From Gammaproteobacteria bacterium (GTDB lineage: Bacteria > Pseudomonadota > Gammaproteobacteria > Pseudomonadales > Azotimanducaceae), in the NCBI GenBank assembly GCA_003247835.1, contig QJYB01000102.1, forward strand, positions 1-64,000: DNA of 64,000 nt, in the 5' to 3' direction. A program made the translations under genes and the position numbers. The notes under the pieces were generated by a model. The model searched no databases. It saw nothing but the letters and a program-made list of their open reading frames with translations, and was not told where the DNA came from. The stretch's first letter is position 1, and each line of letters starts with the position of its first letter. Shown here piece after piece: positions 10,401 through 16,696 of this stretch.

Positions 10401-12333
10401 TTCGATCGGGCTGCTCGCCCAGTCCCTCGGCGGCGGCGGCGGTTATGCCGACGGGGTCGGGGCGCTGCTCGCTGGCGGCGAGGGCGCGGGCGGGAGCGTG
10501 ACCGTCTCGCTCAACAGCAGCGTTGCGGCGGCACTGTCGAACGCCATCTACCTGCAGAGCGACGGATCGAATGGCGGGGGCGACATCTCGCTGACCCTCG
10601 GTGCGGGTGGTCTCGTGGTGGGTGGTCCCGATGTCGCGAGTCTCGTTTTCGATGGTGGTGCGAGCAACGTCTTCACCAACTCGGGCTCGCTTGCCTCCGG
10701 GGCCGGCGAAGCGGGGCTCGCTATGCTCGGTACCACGGGTGACGATCGGATCGAGAACTTCGGAAGCCTGCTGGGCAGCATCCGACTCAACAGCGGCGTC
10801 AACGCGCTGACCAATCACGCAGGTGGCATCGTTGCTTCCGGGGCTGTGATAGATCTCGGCAGTTCAGGGAACCTGTTCGCGAGTGATGGGATCCTTGCAC
10901 CGGGTGGTGCAGGCGTTGCGCGCCGTACGCTGCTCGTCGGCAGCTACTCGCAGGGTGCGGACGCCACCGCGATGCTGGAACTCGACTTCGCGACCGACAT
11001 TGTCGACGGACTCAGCGCTTCAGGCAGCGTGGACGTCGACGGGATCGTCGATCTCGATCTCCTCGGCGTCGCGTCGATCCGTCCGGGTTCCTACAGCAAG
11101 AGTCTGTTCAGCGGGGCGGCGGGCCTGGAGGACCAGGGGCTCACGCTCGAGACAGCGCCATCGGCGGTTATCGACTACACGCTCCAGGCCGGGGCCAACG
11201 ACGTCGCACTCGGTTACGTGGTCGACTTCATGCCCGAAGGACTGGTGGGAAGCAGCGGCATCGTAGGTGCGTACATAAACCGCGTGCAGACCGCGGGCGG
11301 TGGAAATGCCAGCTACGGCGACTACGTGGAGCAACTGGTTTACGCCCCGACACTCGCGGCATACCAGGATCTGCTGACGCAGCTCTCGCCGGAGTTCTAC
11401 GCGGAGCACCAGGCCATGCTCATCGACACGAGCATCGGATTCGGTCGCCGCCTGATGAGCTGTGAGCAGGCCGGCGGGGAGTACCGGTTCACGCGCGAAG
11501 GCACCTGTATGTGGATGCTGCTCCAGGACGACGATCGGTCGCTCGATGCCCACGACGGGTACCAGGCCGTAGATGGGGATACCAAGCACGTTGCCGTGGG
11601 TGGCCAGCGGACGTTCGAGAACGACTGGACCCTTGGTCTGGGTATCGACCGGGAAAGCTCCGACACCCACGGATTCGAGGGTCGCTGGTACGCGGAGACG
11701 CTCACCTACCATCTGGGCTTCTCGGCCAAGCGCCGGTTTGGCGCCACCAAGTTCACAGGCGCGCTCACCTACGGGTGGAGCGACACTGACGCCAACAGAC
11801 TGGTCAGCGTCACCAATGACCTCACGTCGAGCGTCTCCCGAGACATGGATGTGCTCTCCTTCACGCTGCGTGGACAGCACGACTTCGAGTTCGGTAGCTG
11901 GTATTTCCGGCCGTTGCTCGATCTCGGGGTGCTGCGGCTCATGGTCGACGGGGCGGAAGAATCCGGGATCGGCGGCGCGAGCCTCGTTCTCGACGATTTC
12001 AACGAGACGCATACCTGGATCCGTCCGGCGCTCGAGGCAGGCAAAGAGTTCGAACTCGGCGCCGATTTCCGGCTACGCGCGAACGCCGGCTTCGGAGCGC
12101 AGTGGTATCTCGATGGCTCGTCCACGGATGTTGTCGCGAGATTTGCAGGTGTTCCCGGCAGCATTTCGCCCATGGAATTCGGCTCGGACCTGGGAGATCC
12201 ACTCTACGGTGGCAGCGTTGGACTCGATCTGATCAGCGAGCAGGGCGGCGCCGTCAAGCTGTACTACGAGCGTGCCTGGTCAAAGCACCGGGACGTCGAC
12301 GGGGTACGGCTGAAACTCGAGATCCCGCTTTGA
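1444..12333 (+). CDS. Giant glycine-rich repeat autotransporter (type Va adhesin-like)
   Basis: About 3,629 residues from ATG 1444, chosen because a GGGGGA site precedes it and a signal peptide follows (basic n-region, then LVSGIFATFLAGSAMA, cleavage near residue 32). After about 240 non-repeat residues the passenger has roughly 45 units of about 60-75 residues. Each is built as 'T.G..A.GI.AQSVGGGGG.GG', then a short variable strand, then 'VGG.GG.GG.GG.V.V...G'; such repeats fold as a right-handed beta-helix in known autotransporters. A non-repeat linker follows (about 3,050-3,340). The C-terminal ~275 residues form the translocator barrel, preceded by a Cys pair (3340, 3355). The product should be secreted to the cell surface. 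A glycine-rich surface adhesin or biofilm role is inferred from the architecture only. The next gene converges after 19 bases. An upstream frame extension to 1285 has no signal peptide at its start. Confidence 0.9.
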   Translation: MLATTASRLIGRRPLSLVSGIFATFLAGSAMALLPTPATVVGDVVTHPVTGVDATVVAIMDNSVLTDNDDVIMIYYTVGDTFEDPNDPNVPPATVTITSVEVNATTGYPERYTLDSGDVIEVARPVDTSVPPGAEGAPGDPGGPIAVPIPAGNVGVIAVKLVGSRGADGNDGYGIEICDPTGIFGGCFIIGYGGTAGSNGGTGPTVTIDVDTSHGPITSVSPGLPGITGSSIGGDGGTGGDAYGNFDGLPGGDAGAGGTVTITSATDITTSGVLAHGIFGQSRSGLGGSGGSGYILGGGGTGGTAAAGGTVTITNDGDITTFGAGAKGIYGQSMGGAAGSGGDSWGIVGSGGSSRAGGNGGTVTVTNNGSIITSGLAAHGMLAQSVGGTGGDGGDAGGVVSFGGSGSAGGNGGTVNGNLGATGSIRTLGPLAHGMFVQSVGGGGGDGGTGGGVVAFGGTGTAGGNGGAVNVTTQAGGLIVTEGPFSDALVAQSIGGGGGDGGTSGGYVALGGDGSAAGVGGTVTVINGAALRTTSLLSTALFAQSVGGGGGTARGSGGEVALGGDGGSGGAGGVVNVVNSGRVQTDGPGSNAIVAQSVGGGGGAGGGTGGVVALGGGGGSGGAGGSVSLENHGQVTTLGALARALYAQSVGGGGGFGGDSGGLVAIGGTGSGTSAGGTVTVTNSGEIDTGGARSHAIQAQSIGGGGGDGGTTGGVFFTLGGSGGGGGDGGAVTVNNSGNLSTTGDDARGVFAQSVGGGGGNGGGSFSGSAFAGVAIGGSAAGGGDGGVVTVNSSDYTREVDGVPIMVSPLIETEGDRANGIYVQSVGGGGGNGGLAVQVTGGAFGAVSVAVGGTGGGGGVGGAANLNGNATVTTVGEDADGVVVQSVGGGGGSGGGAISVGVAGGPGAGSVAVGVGGSGGDGGIGGTVTTNAGGNIVTTGDLSEGFIAQSVGGGGGKGGWVVNASVAGSAALSVGVGVGVGGTGGDGGQGGTVDATYAGDVSTSGLNADAWTAQSVGGGGGQGGFNVSGVIAGGTGVSAGIAVGVGGAGGGGGNGSTVMGNLTGDITTQGNLSDGMVVQSNGGGGGSGGFNISGNISAGSGAGGVSVGVGGAGGDGGDGGTASLTYVGNAITMGEDADAILAQSAGGGGGKGAMNVSGSIAGSASAGFAGSVGVGGAGGGGGDGTSVTSSVTGTVTTHGLRSDGVITQSTGGGGGKGGVNVSGGVAISSSGGGSLSIGVGGAGGDGGDGGLVDATVNADVATFGDDAVGVLSQSVGGGGGRGALNVSGGLAGSATGAGAVMIGFGGAGGGGGDAGAVESDVTGDLVTWGSRSDAFVAQSSGGGGGQGGMNISGGAAVSSSGSGTLAFGVGGAGGDGGSAGIVTATMTGDVTTHGLAARGVVAQSSGGGGGNGGINVSGGVSFSASGPAGGLSIGVGGFGGGGGTSDTADLTVAGNVSTNGYGADGVFVQSVGGGGGNGALNVSGNVGLSATTAVPLSVGVGGFGGGGGNGGAALLTLVGDTRTTGANTDAVTIQSVGGGGGKGGINISGNLGMSTGGSAFGASLGLGGFGGGGGDAGNVTASITGDVVATGLTYDLLETLDADLPESTCVQFPHICEALTRVRYGGSNAIIAQSVGGSGGNGGLNVSAGISGGASTSGAFNLGIGGFGGGGGNAGTVNLVVDAGRVEAVGDLRNAVTAQSIGGGGGNGALNVSGGITGSGQVTLGVGGFGGDGGSSSTVIADVSGDIIANGAGARGLLAQSVGGGGGNGGINISGGINYQALIFGLGGFGGAGNISGSVSASQSGTVYVTGRDAIGVLAQSVAGGGGAGALNVAGTLAAGTGYAGAIGIGGTGGAGADAGAVTLTSNGAVTADGRTLDMAGAPVATDPEITIYEDRANGILVQSIGGGGGAGGANVSGVIAPEATPLAMGVGGKGGGGGNAGAVTVTRGNEFSSLLHTLGHQSNGLTVQSIGGGGGDAGWNFVTSLSGLSGAEAFAGKIAIGGAGGDPGHGSTVTVRHTGDVLTEGEQSNGLLAQSIGGGGGNAAVNLGLGLNLSASVVDVAIGGAPGDGGNGDIVDLEHDGSITTMGADSTALFAQSVGGGGGNAALSTSVSFKSSNSFSIGLGRYGGTGGTGGNVIVDAAGNLSTSGDRSVGIFAQSVGGGGGKSGSFSVGAKGTSGEGDTASAASGNLSVGLEGGSGSTAGTVGVDTRATITTQGKDAHAVQAQSVGGGGGVGGSAFNLVFLDATTARVGVGGTGGTGGVGALVDVRNDGTLTTSGETAHGIYAQSVGGGGGTGGSAVLLSLQTAGSSPNGSNNIGVSVGGVGGTGADGGEVVVDNQGVVTTNGRKSYGINAQSSGGGGGDGGLVLDGALAWKTAPTGIGVNVGGNGGTGGDGSTVTVTNSNQITTTGLDAIGIHARSVGGGGGDGGLVGNLEITRGVSGSESGSIGVNVGGRGGTGGIGGTVDVTNDAGGIITTQGANAYGVFAQSVGGGGGNGGAVASLIFGGGGGGGEVVSLGVNVGGTGGSGGVGGMATVSNDGTIDTSGEAAHGIFAQSIGGGGGNGGLAVAANGLLRANDASGALAVTVGGFGGSGGDAGLVTVNNTGSIVTRGANAHGIFAQSVGEGGGNANVGLGLSNTAGGVPTLIGDAIFGLLGATGASGGAGGTGGEVVVNHSGDITVMGAGSQAVKAESINGGGGGLVLDVNGLTNLFTDTDDTVPVITLRAGGGDVIDTSAARVTINNSGTYGVAGNNGTGIGIQSVGGGGGTLLVNLEFADDYGNASSFEADLGGTNGENNLGGAIDGTHSGTIITTGTHSIAGALQSIGGGGGRAFLSAEPVSGALGMLSLGLGADGGTGNHGGDVVHVQTGDIATAGDNSTGFLLQSIGAGGGEMHVSGASSAGVLLGGQNGAAGDGGSVSLNLTGGLTTAGTRSHGVVLQSVGGGGGILFADAGTQVTAGLSSDNVGDGGAIDFSLHGDILTLGVDSIGLLAQSLGGGGGYADGVGALLAGGEGAGGSVTVSLNSSVAAALSNAIYLQSDGSNGGGDISLTLGAGGLVVGGPDVASLVFDGGASNVFTNSGSLASGAGEAGLAMLGTTGDDRIENFGSLLGSIRLNSGVNALTNHAGGIVASGAVIDLGSSGNLFASDGILAPGGAGVARRTLLVGSYSQGADATAMLELDFATDIVDGLSASGSVDVDGIVDLDLLGVASIRPGSYSKSLFSGAAGLEDQGLTLETAPSAVIDYTLQAGANDVALGYVVDFMPEGLVGSSGIVGAYINRVQTAGGGNASYGDYVEQLVYAPTLAAYQDLLTQLSPEFYAEHQAMLIDTSIGFGRRLMSCEQAGGEYRFTREGTCMWMLLQDDDRSLDAHDGYQAVDGDTKHVAVGGQRTFENDWTLGLGIDRESSDTHGFEGRWYAETLTYHLGFSAKRRFGATKFTGALTYGWSDTDANRLVSVTNDLTSSVSRDMDVLSFTLRGQHDFEFGSWYFRPLLDLGVLRLMVDGAEESGIGGASLVLDDFNETHTWIRPALEAGKEFELGADFRLRANAGFGAQWYLDGSSTDVVARFAGVPGSISPMEFGSDLGDPLYGGSVGLDLISEQGGAVKLYYERAWSKHRDVDGVRLKLEIPL

Positions 12334-12352
12334 GCGAGGCCGGCCGGCGCGT

Positions 12353-13546
12353 TCAGACGTCACCGCTGGCCTCGAGGGCGGCGATCTCCGCATCTGTGTA
12401 GCCGACGCTCCTGAGGACCTCATCCCGATGCTCGGCCACCTCGGGCCCGGGCCAGTCCGTGAAACCGGGTGTACGCGTGAGCCGGGGCAGTATCGCCGGG
12501 ATTGCGAGCGGTTTACCGTTGACGGTGACCTCCTCGAACATGCCACGGGCCTGGTACTGGGGATCGGCCATCATGTCGGCCACGTCGTAGATGAGGCCGA
12601 CCGGCACGTCGGCGGCTTCGAGCGCAGTGACCACCTCGGCGGCGGTGAGCCCGGTGGTCCATTGGGCGATGGCGGTGTCCAGGGTGTCCTGGTGCGTCAC
12701 CCGGCCGGCGTTGTTGGCGTAGGCGGGATTGTCCGCGAGGTCGTCGCGATCCATGGCCCGCATGAGGCGCACGAAGATGGAGTCACCATTGCCGCCGATC
12801 ACTACGAACTTGCCGTCGCGGCAGCGATAGGTGTTCGTCGGCACGATGCCCGTGATGGTTGTCCCGGACGCGCCGCGGATTTCGCCGCCGCCGGAGTACT
12901 CGGGCACCACGCCTTCCATGAGGTTGTACATGGCCTCGTAGAGTGCCACGTCCACGACCTGGCCCTGCTCGCCGTTACGTCGTTCGAGCAGAGCGAGCAG
13001 GATACCCAGCGCCGCGTGCAGCCCGGCCACCGTATCGCCGAGGCTCAGATTGGGGCGCACGGGGGCCTCGCCCGGGAAGCCATTCAGGTGCCGGAAGCCG
13101 CTGAAGCCTTCGGTCACGGAGGCGAACCCGGGTTTCTTCGCATAGGGACCGGTCTGGCCATAGCCGGAGATTCGGGCGTAGATCAGCTGCGGGTTGGAGG
13201 TCGCGAAATCCTCGGGGCCCAGCCCCCACTTCTCCATGGTGCCCGGCTTGAAGTTCTCGATGACCACGTCGGCGGATTCCATGAGACGGCGCACCACCGA
13301 ACGCCCGGCGTCGCTGCGCAGGTTGGCGGTTACCGATTTCTTGTTACGGGCGAGGCTCCGCCACCAGTAGGAGGTACCATCGTCGTCGAGCAGTCGCCAG
13401 GTGCGGATGGGATCACCGGTAACAGGCGGCTCCACCTTGATCACGTCGGCGCCGAAGTACGCGAGCATCGTGCCGGCGAAGGGTCCGGCGAGCAGCTGAC
13501 CCACCTCGACGACTCGGACACCATCCAGAGGCCTCGTTCGACTCAC
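12353..13546 (-). CDS. CaiB/BaiF (type III) CoA-transferase, copy 1
   Basis: A 397-residue protein from GTG 13546. It opens with the family's N-terminal Rossmann signature 'PLDGVRVVEVGQLLAGPFAGTMLAYFGADVIKVEPP', read in two halves, then 'DVVIENFKPGTMEKWGLGPE' and 'ARISGYGQTGPYAKKPGF', both hallmarks of class III CoA-transferases. These cytoplasmic dimers move CoA between carboxylic acids or racemise 2-methylacyl-CoAs. The helix that carries the catalytic acid in formyl-CoA transferase reads ALYEAMYN here, with Glu rather than Asp. It lies directly upstream of two acyl-CoA dehydrogenase genes in the opposite order of transcription, so it would be the last gene of that minus-strand operon. The substrate is unknown. 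Confidence 0.88.
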   Translation of the reverse strand: MSRTRPLDGVRVVEVGQLLAGPFAGTMLAYFGADVIKVEPPVTGDPIRTWRLLDDDGTSYWWRSLARNKKSVTANLRSDAGRSVVRRLMESADVVIENFKPGTMEKWGLGPEDFATSNPQLIYARISGYGQTGPYAKKPGFASVTEGFSGFRHLNGFPGEAPVRPNLSLGDTVAGLHAALGILLALLERRNGEQGQVVDVALYEAMYNLMEGVVPEYSGGGEIRGASGTTITGIVPTNTYRCRDGKFVVIGGNGDSIFVRLMRAMDRDDLADNPAYANNAGRVTHQDTLDTAIAQWTTGLTAAEVVTALEAADVPVGLIYDVADMMADPQYQARGMFEEVTVNGKPLAIPAILPRLTRTPGFTDWPGPEVAEHRDEVLRSVGYTDAEIAALEASGDV

Positions 13547-13572
13547 GTTCCTGATACTCCCGGTCAGTTGGC

Positions 13573-14808
13573 TCAGTTACGGCGCACGTTGCGGAACGGA
13601 CCCTGATCGAAACGGGGCTCCTTGTCCATACCCAGCACCCGCTCGGCGATGATGTTGCGCTGGATCTCGTCGGTGCCACCGGCGATGGACACCGCGGGCA
13701 CGGAGACGAAGATCTCGGCGATGATGCCGTGCTCGGGGCTTTCCGGCCCGGTGAGCAGCACGTCCGCACCTGTGATCAGCGTGTGCACGTGGGACGCCGC
13801 CCGCGCCACGTTGCTGGCGGCGAGCTTGCCGAGGGAACCTTCGGGACCCTGAGGCTTGCCCTGGCTCTGAGCGGCACGGGCTCGTTTCGCCGTCCACTCG
13901 GCCGTCCTCGCCATGATCAGCACGCGGGCGATCTCCTGGCGGATCACCGGGTCGCTGATGGCGCCGGTTTCGACGGCCCGGGGCAGGATAAGGTCCACGC
14001 GTCCCGCGCGCTGGGGATACCAGGTGTAGGGCGCCATCAGCACGGCGTTCTCCTGCCGCACTTCCTCATAGATGCTGCCGGTTCGAGGTGCGGTTTCGCC
14101 GCTGCGGAGCACGTCGCCCATGCGTCGCTCGTGGGCGAGGGTGGTCATGGCCACCTTCCAGCCGTCGCCATCGTTGCCCAGCCGCTCGCCGTCGGGGACG
14201 TACGCGTCGGTGAAGAAGACCTCGTTGAACGAGGCGTGACCGTTCATCTGCTTGAGCTGTTTTACGACGACACCCGGTTGATCCATGTCGAGCACGAAGT
14301 AGGAGAGTCCCTGGTGCTTGGGTACATCCCAGTCCGTGCGCGCCACCAGCAGGCCGTACCGCGCGTGGTGGGCACTCGTGTTCCAGACCTTCTGACCGTT
14401 TATGCGCCAGCCGTCGTCGGCCCGATCGGCACGGGTGGTGGCACCGGCCAGATCGGACCCGCTGCCCGGCTCACTGAAGAGCTGACACCAGAGGTCCTCG
14501 CCGGTGAGGATCCGACGCAGATACTTCTCCTTCTGGGCGTCGGTGCCATGTTCGAGGATGGTCACCGCGGCGAGCCGGCCGGGTCCGCCGGACGCGACGC
14601 CGACAGCGCCGGCGGCGCTGAATGCCTCTGCCACGACGTTGGCCTCTGCGCCCGAGAGACCCTTGCCGTACCAGCGCTCCGGCCAGGTGGGCATGGCCCA
14701 GCCCGAGTCCACCAGTCGGGTGCGCCAGTCCACCAGCCGGTCATCGGCATCCCAGTTGTCGGTGAGCCAGGCCTCGACTTCCTGTTTCAGTTCCTCGAGG
14801 TCACGCAT
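13573..14808 (-). CDS. Acyl-CoA dehydrogenase, large-subunit type
   Basis: 411 residues from ATG 14808. Features include an N-terminal helical domain, the middle beta-domain 'CQLFSEPGSGSDLAGATTRADR' read in parts with 'INGQKVWNTSAHHARYG', and a C-terminal helical domain ending 'GGTDEIQRNIIAERVLGMD'. FAD-dependent oxidation of an acyl-CoA to the 2-enoyl-CoA in the cytoplasm is the family role. The position of the usual catalytic Glu (as in medium-chain enzymes, YEGTxQIxR) is Gly here (AGGTDEIQR). It is paired, two bases apart, with a smaller dehydrogenase at 14811-15926, the layout of alpha2beta2 FadE pairs of steroid side-chain degradation. A longer open frame to 15102 has no family homology and was not used. 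Confidence 0.88.
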   Translation of the reverse strand: MRDLEELKQEVEAWLTDNWDADDRLVDWRTRLVDSGWAMPTWPERWYGKGLSGAEANVVAEAFSAAGAVGVASGGPGRLAAVTILEHGTDAQKEKYLRRILTGEDLWCQLFSEPGSGSDLAGATTRADRADDGWRINGQKVWNTSAHHARYGLLVARTDWDVPKHQGLSYFVLDMDQPGVVVKQLKQMNGHASFNEVFFTDAYVPDGERLGNDGDGWKVAMTTLAHERRMGDVLRSGETAPRTGSIYEEVRQENAVLMAPYTWYPQRAGRVDLILPRAVETGAISDPVIRQEIARVLIMARTAEWTAKRARAAQSQGKPQGPEGSLGKLAASNVARAASHVHTLITGADVLLTGPESPEHGIIAEIFVSVPAVSIAGGTDEIQRNIIAERVLGMDKEPRFDQGPFRNVRRN

Positions 14809-14810
14809 GA

Positions 14811-15926
14811 TCAATACCCCCAGCGCCGGAGCATCCGCTCCCGGTGCCAGGCCGGGTCGCCCAGCATGACTTCGGAGCTCTTGGCGCGCTTGAACCAGAG
14901 GTGGGTGTCGTTTTCCCAGGTGAAGCCGATGCCGCCGTGAATCTGTATGGTCTGTGCCGCGGTGCTGAGATAAGTCTCTGCAGCCGCCGCCTTGGCCAGG
15001 CACGCCAGTGCTGGTGCTTCCGGATCGTGCTCCGCCAGCGCCGATGCGGCGCAACATGCAGCGGACCGGGCGGATTCCACGTCGAGCAGCATGTCGGCGC
15101 ACTTGTGCTTGATGGCCTGGAAGGAACCGATGGTGCGGCCGAACTGAACGCGCATTTTGGCGTAGGCCACGGCCGAATCCAGCAGCGCCTGGGCGCCCCC
15201 CACCATCTCGTTGGCAAGCGCCACGACGGCGTGGTCCATGGCCCGACCGATGGCCGCGGTGGCATCGCCCGGCTCGCTCAGGCGTACGGCGCGCGCCTTC
15301 TCCAGGCGGACGTCCGCAAGCTTCCGGGTGGGATCCATGACCGCCGTAGGTGTCACGGTCACGCCGGGAGCGTCCGCCTCGACGCGGAAGAGCCCCACCT
15401 GGTTGTGTGCCTTCGCCGCGACGATGAGGAAGTCGGCCGTCTGGCCGTCAATGACGAAGCGTTTGCTGCCGGACAGCTGCCAGCCGTCGCCATCCTCGGT
15501 GGCGAGCGTGCGCACCGCGGCCGGATCCCAGTCGCCATCCGCTTCCACCAGGGCGAAGGCACCACGGCTGCTGCCATCGGCCAGAGCCGGCAGCAGGTCG
15601 GACCGATCGACGTCATTGCCCGCTTCGAGAATCAGCCGGGTGGTGAGCACGGCGGAAGAAAAGTACGGCGCACAGACCAGCGCACGGCCGAATTCCTCCA
15701 TGACGATGCCGACCTCCACCGGACCGAACCCGGCGCCGCCGTAGGACTCCGGAATCTGCAGCGCGGTCAACCCCAGCTCCCGGGCAAGGGCCTGCCAGAC
15801 GGACGGATCGAAGCCGGATTCCGTTTCCATGAGGCGACGGACCTCCGCGACGGGCGAGCGATCCGCGGCGAACCGACGCACCATGTCGCGGAACTGATCC
15901 TGCTCCGCAGTGAACGTGAACTGCAC
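14811..15926 (-). CDS. Acyl-CoA dehydrogenase, small-subunit type
   Basis: 371 residues from GTG 15926 (the family's usual opening 'QFTFTAEQDQFRDMVRRF' follows at once). It carries 'PESYGGAGFGPVEVGIVMEEFGR' in two halves, the substrate/FAD region 'GGAQALLDSAVAYAKMRVQFGR' and the ending 'IQIHGGIGFTWENDTHLWFKR'. It is shorter than its partner and has the divergent C-terminus of the non-canonical subunit of heteromeric acyl-CoA dehydrogenases. It is first in the minus-strand operon with the large subunit and a CaiB/BaiF transferase. A joint function in dehydrogenating a bulky acyl-CoA is inferred from pairing. Confidence 0.85.
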   Translation of the reverse strand: MQFTFTAEQDQFRDMVRRFAADRSPVAEVRRLMETESGFDPSVWQALARELGLTALQIPESYGGAGFGPVEVGIVMEEFGRALVCAPYFSSAVLTTRLILEAGNDVDRSDLLPALADGSSRGAFALVEADGDWDPAAVRTLATEDGDGWQLSGSKRFVIDGQTADFLIVAAKAHNQVGLFRVEADAPGVTVTPTAVMDPTRKLADVRLEKARAVRLSEPGDATAAIGRAMDHAVVALANEMVGGAQALLDSAVAYAKMRVQFGRTIGSFQAIKHKCADMLLDVESARSAACCAASALAEHDPEAPALACLAKAAAAETYLSTAAQTIQIHGGIGFTWENDTHLWFKRAKSSEVMLGDPAWHRERMLRRWGY

Positions 15927-16051
15927 GGTGTGCCTCCCCGGACCTGCCGCCTAACCGGTCGATTACGGTATCACGTCCCGGTTGACTGGGCTCGTTCCGA
16001 TTCCCGTCGGGACGCGCTAAGGTCCGCCGTATCGAGGGGAGGAGCGCTGCG

Positions 16052-16666
16052 ATGATCGATATCTACCATGTGCCGGGGACCCGGGGTGTCCGACCCATCT
16101 GGACCTGCGAGGAACTGGGCCTGCCTTACCGGGTCGTGCCCGTCGACTTTTCTGCCGAGTACCGCGCGAGCCCGGAGTGGCGGCGGATGAATCCGGTGGG
16201 CAAGGTACCGGTTCTGGTCGACGGCGATCTAACGCTCTTCGAGTCCGGCGCCATGGTGCAGTATCTGCTCGACCGCTATGGCGATGGGCGTCTGCAGCCA
16301 CCCCACGGTACGCCGGACCATGCCCGCTACCTGCAGTGGAGCTGGTTTGCGGAGGCGACCTTCGCCAGGCCCTTAGGCGAGATCGTCAACCACCGGCGGG
16401 TGTTTACTGAGGCCAAGCGGAGTAGCGCGGCCATCGAGGAGATGCAGGTGAGGACATGGCTCTGCGTGGCGGCGCTGGAAGAGGCGCTGACGGACCGGGA
16501 CTGGCTGGTCGGCGACGGACTCACCGGCGCGGACATCATGATGGGGTACACGCTCATGCTGGTCCCTCCGCTGGCGCCGGGTGAGCTGCCACCGGCGGTA
16601 GCCCGTTACTGGAAGTCGCTGTCCGCCAGGCCCGGATACCAGTCAGCAGTGGCGGCCGGGCGCTGA
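16052..16666 (+). CDS. Glutathione S-transferase family protein
   Basis: 204 residues from ATG 16052, behind GGGGAGGAG. The thioredoxin-fold N-domain is plain: 'YHVPGTRGVRPIWTCEELG', the cis-Pro segment 'NPVGKVPVLVDG' and the glutathione-contact 'LFESGAMVQYLLDRYG'. The all-helical C-domain follows from about residue 85, with the N-capping region 'LVGDGLTGADIMMGYTL'. GSTs conjugate or isomerise electrophilic compounds in the cytoplasm. It is transcribed divergently from the acyl-CoA dehydrogenase operon across a 125-base gap. No obvious catalytic Ser/Tyr assignment can be made by eye. Confidence 0.85.
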   Translation: MIDIYHVPGTRGVRPIWTCEELGLPYRVVPVDFSAEYRASPEWRRMNPVGKVPVLVDGDLTLFESGAMVQYLLDRYGDGRLQPPHGTPDHARYLQWSWFAEATFARPLGEIVNHRRVFTEAKRSSAAIEEMQVRTWLCVAALEEALTDRDWLVGDGLTGADIMMGYTLMLVPPLAPGELPPAVARYWKSLSARPGYQSAVAAGR

Positions 16667-16696
16667 TCGGCACGGGAGGGCGTCTCTCGAGCGGGA

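Noticed and set aside
2262-10580. CRISPR or tandem DNA repeat array
   Set aside because: The period is a coding repeat of variable length and sequence, in frame throughout, without constant direct repeats and unique spacers.
7192-10818. A minus-strand frame of about 1,208 codons inside the autotransporter gene
   Set aside because: It is the antisense of Gly/Ser/Thr-rich repeats, which rarely give stops on the opposite strand. It has no ribosome site, no domain and the repeated composition (Ala, Arg, Thr) of a shadow. The same applies to 1441-3528 and 3865-5037.
12428-13606. 392-codon plus-strand frame opposite CaiB/BaiF copy 1
   Set aside because: It mirrors conserved codons of the transferase, has no family likeness and no ribosome site.
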